From an uncultured bacterium (lineage in GTDB: Bacteria; Patescibacteriota; Saccharimonadia; Saccharimonadales; Saccharimonadaceae): a DNA stretch of 7,740 bases. A program made the position numbers and the translations under genes. The stretch lies in contig CAIOSL010000070.1 in the NCBI GenBank assembly GCA_903861015.1, forward strand, positions 1 through 7,740, in the 5' to 3' direction. Positions 4,375 to 7,740 of the stretch are shown one piece after another. Numbering within the stretch: the stretch's first letter is position 1; each line of letters opens with the position of its first letter. The notes beneath the pieces were generated by a model. That model was not told the DNA's origin. It saw nothing but the letters and a program-made list of their open reading frames with translations, and ran no database searches.

Positions 4375-5406
4375 CTACTTGGACTTCAAGGCTAGTTCGA
4401 TCAAACGCTCGATCAGCTGGGGGTAGGTCATGCCTTGGTGTAGCCATAATTTAGGATACATACTGATATTAGTAAAACCAGGCAAGGTGTTGATTTCATT
4501 AAAATACAGCTTGCCATCTTGACCCAAGAAAAAGTCGATCCTGGACAATCCACGACAACCAAGCAACGTAAATATCTGACGAGCATAATCTTGAATTTGG
4601 GTGATTACCGCGTGGTCCACTTCGGCCGGTATGACCGCAGCCGACTTGCTGGTCGAGTCGTATTTGGAATCATAACTATAAAAATCTCCGTCGGGCTTTA
4701 TCTCGCCGACAGCGCTAACCTGCAAATCCGGAACATTACCCAACACCGCCACCTCCAGTTCGCGTGGACGTACGTTGCGTTCAATCAAGACTACATCGTC
4801 GTACTGGTGTGCCAAATTTAATGCCGCCATCAATTCTACCGCGTTGTCAGCCCGCCCGGCCCCAACCGAACTACCAGATCGCGATGGCTTTACAAACAAA
4901 TTCGGCCCTAATTTGGCGCTTAGACCAACATAATCTGGCGTTGGATCGCCAACGTGATGCACAGCAAAGTCAACAACCGGCACCCCACCATCCCTGGCAA
5001 TACGCTTGGTCGCTACTTTGTCCATGCAGATTGCACCAGCGGTCATATCACAACCGACTATTGGTAAGTGCATCAACGCCGCCAAGGCTTGAACCGCCCC
5101 ATCCTCACCGTTTTTGCCATGCAAAATCGGTAAAATCACATCGGGTTCAAACAGCTGATTACCGCCCAATTCAACAAAGCTCCGTCCACCCAAAACTGGT
5201 ACAATTTGGAAGGAGCCGTCCAGATTAATACCGCTACTGACAGAATCGGTCAGCCACCATTTGCCGGATTTATCGATATAAACCAGGTCAATACTAAATT
5301 TATTCGTATCCAGCGCCGCCAAGACATTTTGCGCTGATATCACCGAAACCGAATGTTCTGAAGATTCCCCACCAAAGATCAACATTACTTTTGTAACTTT
5401 AGTCAT
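4375..5406 (-). CDS. ddl: D-alanine--D-alanine ligase
   Basis: This ATP-grasp ligase joins two D-Ala molecules with ATP to make the dipeptide that MurF adds to the peptidoglycan precursor in the cytoplasm. At 343 aa it has normal family length. The N-terminal domain has FGGESSEHSVSVIS (residues 11-24, catalytic Glu17) and HGKNGEDG (96-103). The ATP-grasp region has GCDMTAGAICMDKVATK (118-134) and the glycine-rich loop VKPSRSGSSVG (172-182). The tyrosine-containing YSYDSKY (243-249) is the omega-loop motif typical of D-Ala-D-Ala enzymes. The metal/nucleotide site NEINTLPGF is at 303-311, followed by MYPKLW. All key residues are present, with no feature of the D-Ala-D-Lac (VanA) type. The ATG has no Shine-Dalgarno but lies six bases after a TATAAT, so the mRNA is probably leaderless. 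It is divergent from rarA. Confidence 0.97.
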   Translation of the reverse strand: MTKVTKVMLIFGGESSEHSVSVISAQNVLAALDTNKFSIDLVYIDKSGKWWLTDSVSSGINLDGSFQIVPVLGGRSFVELGGNQLFEPDVILPILHGKNGEDGAVQALAALMHLPIVGCDMTAGAICMDKVATKRIARDGGVPVVDFAVHHVGDPTPDYVGLSAKLGPNLFVKPSRSGSSVGAGRADNAVELMAALNLAHQYDDVVLIERNVRPRELEVAVLGNVPDLQVSAVGEIKPDGDFYSYDSKYDSTSKSAAVIPAEVDHAVITQIQDYARQIFTLLGCRGLSRIDFFLGQDGKLYFNEINTLPGFTNISMYPKLWLHQGMTYPQLIERLIELALKSK

Positions 5407-5429
5407 ACAATAATTATACGAGTTATACT
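5401..5429 (+). promoter_or_regulatory. Probable leaderless promoter of rarA
   Basis: TATACT (5424-5429) ends six bases before the rarA ATG at 5436, so transcription should begin at or next to the A of the start codon. A -35 at the usual 17-base spacing would be AGTCAT (5401-5406), a poor match that coincides with the ddl start codon; TAGTCA one base earlier fits slightly better. Confidence 0.55.
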
Positions 5430-5441
5430 AGATATATGCAA
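5413..5441 (-). promoter_or_regulatory. Probable leaderless promoter of ddl
   Basis: On the minus strand a perfect TATAAT (5413-5418) ends six bases before the ddl ATG at 5406, which puts the transcript start at the start codon. TTGCAT (5436-5441) lies 17 bases upstream as the -35 and overlaps the first two codons of rarA. There is no Shine-Dalgarno. Confidence 0.65.
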
Positions 5442-6608
5442 AGAATCCCCCTAGCCGAAAGAATGCGCCCCAAGACACTTGACGATGTCGTTGGCCAGGC
5501 ACATTTGTTGGCCGAAGGCGAAATATTGCGACGAATTGTTGTCAGCCAAGAGCCAGTCAGCCTGATTTTTTGGGGACCACCTGGCAGCGGCAAAACCACC
5601 CTGGCCCGAATTATCGCCACCGAAATGAAGGCCGAGTTTATCGAATTATCGGCAGTCACCAGTGGCAAAAAAGATGTCGAAAAAGTCATCGAGCACGCTC
5701 GCCAAAACTGGAATCTGCAATTGCGAACCGTGCTGTTCGTCGACGAAATCCATCGTTTTAACAAGGCTCAACAAGACGCCTTTTTACCGCATGTCGAGTC
5801 GGGTTTGATCACCCTAATTGGCGCTACAACTGAAAATCCTAGTTTCGAGATCATCAACCCACTGCTGTCGCGCAGCCGAGTTTTGGTTTTGCAACCGCTC
5901 AGCAAGCCCGAAATAATTACAATTCTAAAAAACGCCATCAAATCTGAAAACAAATCTAAATTAATCACTCCAACAGCGATCGACTATATCGCCGAGCTGT
6001 CGGGTGGCGACGCCCGAGTAGCACTTGGCAATATTGAACTGTGCCTGAATATGAACACCAAGATAACACCCGAAGTCGTCAAAATGGCCGCCCAAAAACG
6101 CCTGCCAGGCTATGACAAAAACGGCGACAAACACTACGATATTATCAGTGCTTTTATCAAAAGTATGCGCGGCAGCGATGTCGACGCCACATTGTACTAC
6201 CTGGCCCGAATGGTAAAAGCTGGCGAAGATCCCAAATTTATCGCCCGCCGCATGATTATCTTTGCCAGCGAAGACATCGGCCTAGCTGGCAATGGCGCCC
6301 TGGGGCTAGCCCTAAGTGCTTTTCAGGCCATCGAACGTGTCGGCATGCCCGAATCACAATACATTTTGTTTCACGTCGCCACCGCCCTGGCCCGCAGTGA
6401 AAAGTCGCGCCAAACCACCGAAGCCATGGGCCGCGCCCTGCAGCTAGCCGAACAATACCAAGACGCCCAAGTGCCACTTCATCTGCGCAACGCCCCGACC
6501 AAACTAATGAAAGACCTAGGCTACGGCCAAGATTATAAATGGCAAGCCGATTTCAAACACACCAAAGGCTTTCTGCCCGAAGAACTAAACGGCAAGCGCA
6601 TATTTTAA
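5436..6608 (+). CDS. rarA: RarA/MgsA replication-associated recombination AAA+ ATPase
   Basis: RarA (MgsA; Mgs1/WRNIP1 in eukaryotes) is a clamp-loader-like AAA+ ATPase acting at stalled replication forks and single-strand gaps. This 390-aa copy has the family start [17 protein letters not shown] (residues 5-21), Walker A GPPGSGKT (47-54), Walker [10 protein letters not shown] (101-109), sensor 1 in [11 protein letters not shown] (129-139), the arginine-finger region SRSR (145-148) and the sensor 2 block [12 protein letters not shown]. The C-terminal tetramerisation region follows, with [38 protein letters not shown] and [15 protein letters not shown]. It is shorter than the 447-aa E. coli protein but no motif is missing. 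The ATG has no Shine-Dalgarno and sits six bases after a -10 element. It converges with the next gene, with one base between stop codons. Confidence 0.97.
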   Translation: MQRIPLAERMRPKTLDDVVGQAHLLAEGEILRRIVVSQEPVSLIFWGPPGSGKTTLARIIATEMKAEFIELSAVTSGKKDVEKVIEHARQNWNLQLRTVLFVDEIHRFNKAQQDAFLPHVESGLITLIGATTENPSFEIINPLLSRSRVLVLQPLSKPEIITILKNAIKSENKSKLITPTAIDYIAELSGGDARVALGNIELCLNMNTKITPEVVKMAAQKRLPGYDKNGDKHYDIISAFIKSMRGSDVDATLYYLARMVKAGEDPKFIARRMIIFASEDIGLAGNGALGLALSAFQAIERVGMPESQYILFHVATALARSEKSRQTTEAMGRALQLAEQYQDAQVPLHLRNAPTKLMKDLGYGQDYKWQADFKHTKGFLPEELNGKRIF

Positions 6609-6609
6609 T

Positions 6610-7740
6610 TTAGGTCGCCATTATAACGTTAATCAGATGAGACTTTTTGTCATCTACGAGCTTAATTTCAGATACCGCAACCCCATTGTGTTGGATAGAC
6701 CCTATGCCCGTCTCGACCCCATTTGGATTATCGTAGTGTATCACGTAAGTTGTTTTTTTATAACGATACGACACATCAAACTGACGCCACTGCGAAGGCA
6801 CGCATGGTTTAAGCGTCAAAATACCACCTTTGATTACTATACCTAATATGCACTCGATGACAGTCTTGTAATAATCGGCCGCCGAACCGGTATACCAGGT
6901 CCATCCCGCCTGTCCCGCAGCCTGACCTTCCGTGTATATATCGCTTGCAATAACATACGGCTCACCCCTGTATAAATCGACATCTTGACGACTTTTTGTC
7001 TTTAATATTGGATTTAATATATCCAACACCCCGACCGCTCTTACGCCATCGCCAAGCTTAGAAAACGCCGAAGCAGCCCAAACAGCATTATGCGAGTAAC
7101 TGCCGCCATTTTCTCGGGTACCAGGTGGATAGGTAACAATATAACCGGGGTTACTGGTTGTACTACTTGTAAACGCAGGGGTTAGTAATCGAACATATCC
7201 ATTATGCCAATCGATCAGATAATCGTCGACAGCACTCATCGCCTTAACCGCCCTATCCTTGGTGGCCACACCCGATATTACACTCCAACTCTGCACCAAA
7301 CCGTCAATCCAACATTGTCTATTCTGAATCGAACCAAGTACCGATCCGTCGTCCCAATAAGCCCTAGGATACCACAAACCATCCCACGTCTTGTTGATAT
7401 TAAATTCGAGTTTATTTAGCGCGCGTTGATATAACTTAGCCTGCTTGCCGTACCTCAATTTGCATACCGGTATGAAGTCGTGTAATATTCTGTGCAAAAA
7501 TTGCGCTGCCCAAACCGACTCGCCCTTACCGCCAGTGCCAATATTGCTCAGAGAGTCATTCCAATCACCCGACAGCATCAACGGCAAACCATGCGCACCC
7601 GTTTTGCTCAACGATCTATCTATAGCCAGTATGGCGTGACGATAAACGCTCGACTTTGTCTTGGAAATCGCCGGCGCATAGTACACAACCGATTTATCCT
7701 TATTTGGATCCAGAAATGCCACATCTTCATCCAATACGCT
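6610..7740 (-). CDS. GH94 glycoside phosphorylase / cyclic glucan synthase-like, C-terminal part (partial)
   Basis: The visible 376 aa are the C-terminal part of a glycoside hydrolase family 94 protein, the family of cellobiose/chitobiose and beta-1,2-oligoglucan phosphorylases and of the C-terminal domain of cyclic beta-1,2-glucan synthase (NdvB). The frame is open to the window edge, beginning SVLDEDVAFLD, so the N-terminus is missing. Motifs in order are GLPLMLSGDWNDS (catalytic general-acid Asp in GDWND; most relatives have G after it, here S), RAYWDDGSVLGS, CWIDGLVQSWSVISG, LLTPAF, GYIVTYPPGTRENGGSYSHNAVW, GEPYVIASDIY, GWTWYTGSAADYY and LKPCVPSQWRQFDVSYRYKKTTY. These cover the (alpha/alpha)6 catalytic barrel and the C-terminal beta-domain. 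Substrate cannot be decided; the pattern looks nearer to the NdvB/beta-1,2-glucan branch than to cellobiose phosphorylase (impression only). An adjacent GT84/GT2 region upstream would indicate a synthase. Confidence 0.9.
   Translation of the reverse strand, partial: SVLDEDVAFLDPNKDKSVVYYAPAISKTKSSVYRHAILAIDRSLSKTGAHGLPLMLSGDWNDSLSNIGTGGKGESVWAAQFLHRILHDFIPVCKLRYGKQAKLYQRALNKLEFNINKTWDGLWYPRAYWDDGSVLGSIQNRQCWIDGLVQSWSVISGVATKDRAVKAMSAVDDYLIDWHNGYVRLLTPAFTSSTTSNPGYIVTYPPGTRENGGSYSHNAVWAASAFSKLGDGVRAVGVLDILNPILKTKSRQDVDLYRGEPYVIASDIYTEGQAAGQAGWTWYTGSAADYYKTVIECILGIVIKGGILTLKPCVPSQWRQFDVSYRYKKTTYVIHYDNPNGVETGIGSIQHNGVAVSEIKLVDDKKSHLINVIMAT

Overview
The window looks like chromosomal DNA from a small-genome bacterium, most plausibly Patescibacteria/CPR and possibly Saccharibacteria-like. 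This is inference from the moderate GC content, very tight spacing, two single tRNA genes with encoded CCA, apparently leaderless promoters, and membrane proteins of no family I can name. TGA is used as a stop at several genes, so the UGA=Gly code of Gracilibacteria/SR1 does not apply. No mobile-element gene, CRISPR array or rRNA is visible.

Left part (5-3093, + strand): three consecutive copies of a two-gene cassette. Each copy has a 69-aa soluble helical protein followed, with a 4-base stop/start overlap, by a ~270-aa protein with eight predicted membrane segments. The membrane protein resembles the N-terminal multi-TM sensory region usually fused to GGDEF/EAL or histidine-kinase outputs, but no output domain is present. 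The small protein is the obvious candidate partner. This is the most novel part of the window.

Middle part (3094-4374, mostly - strand): a tRNA-like remnant that mirrors the 3' half of tRNA-Gly; tRNA-Gly(GCC) with a U19/A56 exchange at a nearly universal tertiary pair; a stomatin/slipin (SPFH) gene with its own promoter, Shine-Dalgarno and terminator; and tRNA-Phe(GAA). Both tRNAs end directly in terminator hairpins whose stems include the CCA end.

Right part (4375-7740): D-alanine-D-alanine ligase (ddl, -) and the replication-recombination AAA+ ATPase RarA/MgsA (+) diverge from a 29-bp region that seems to hold two leaderless promoters. rarA converges, with one base between the stop codons, on the C-terminal part of a GH94 glycoside phosphorylase/cyclic-glucan-synthase-like protein (-) that runs off the right edge.

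ddl supplies peptidoglycan precursors, RarA acts at stalled forks, and the slipin organises membrane. These are unlinked housekeeping functions; only the cassette array looks like a dedicated system.
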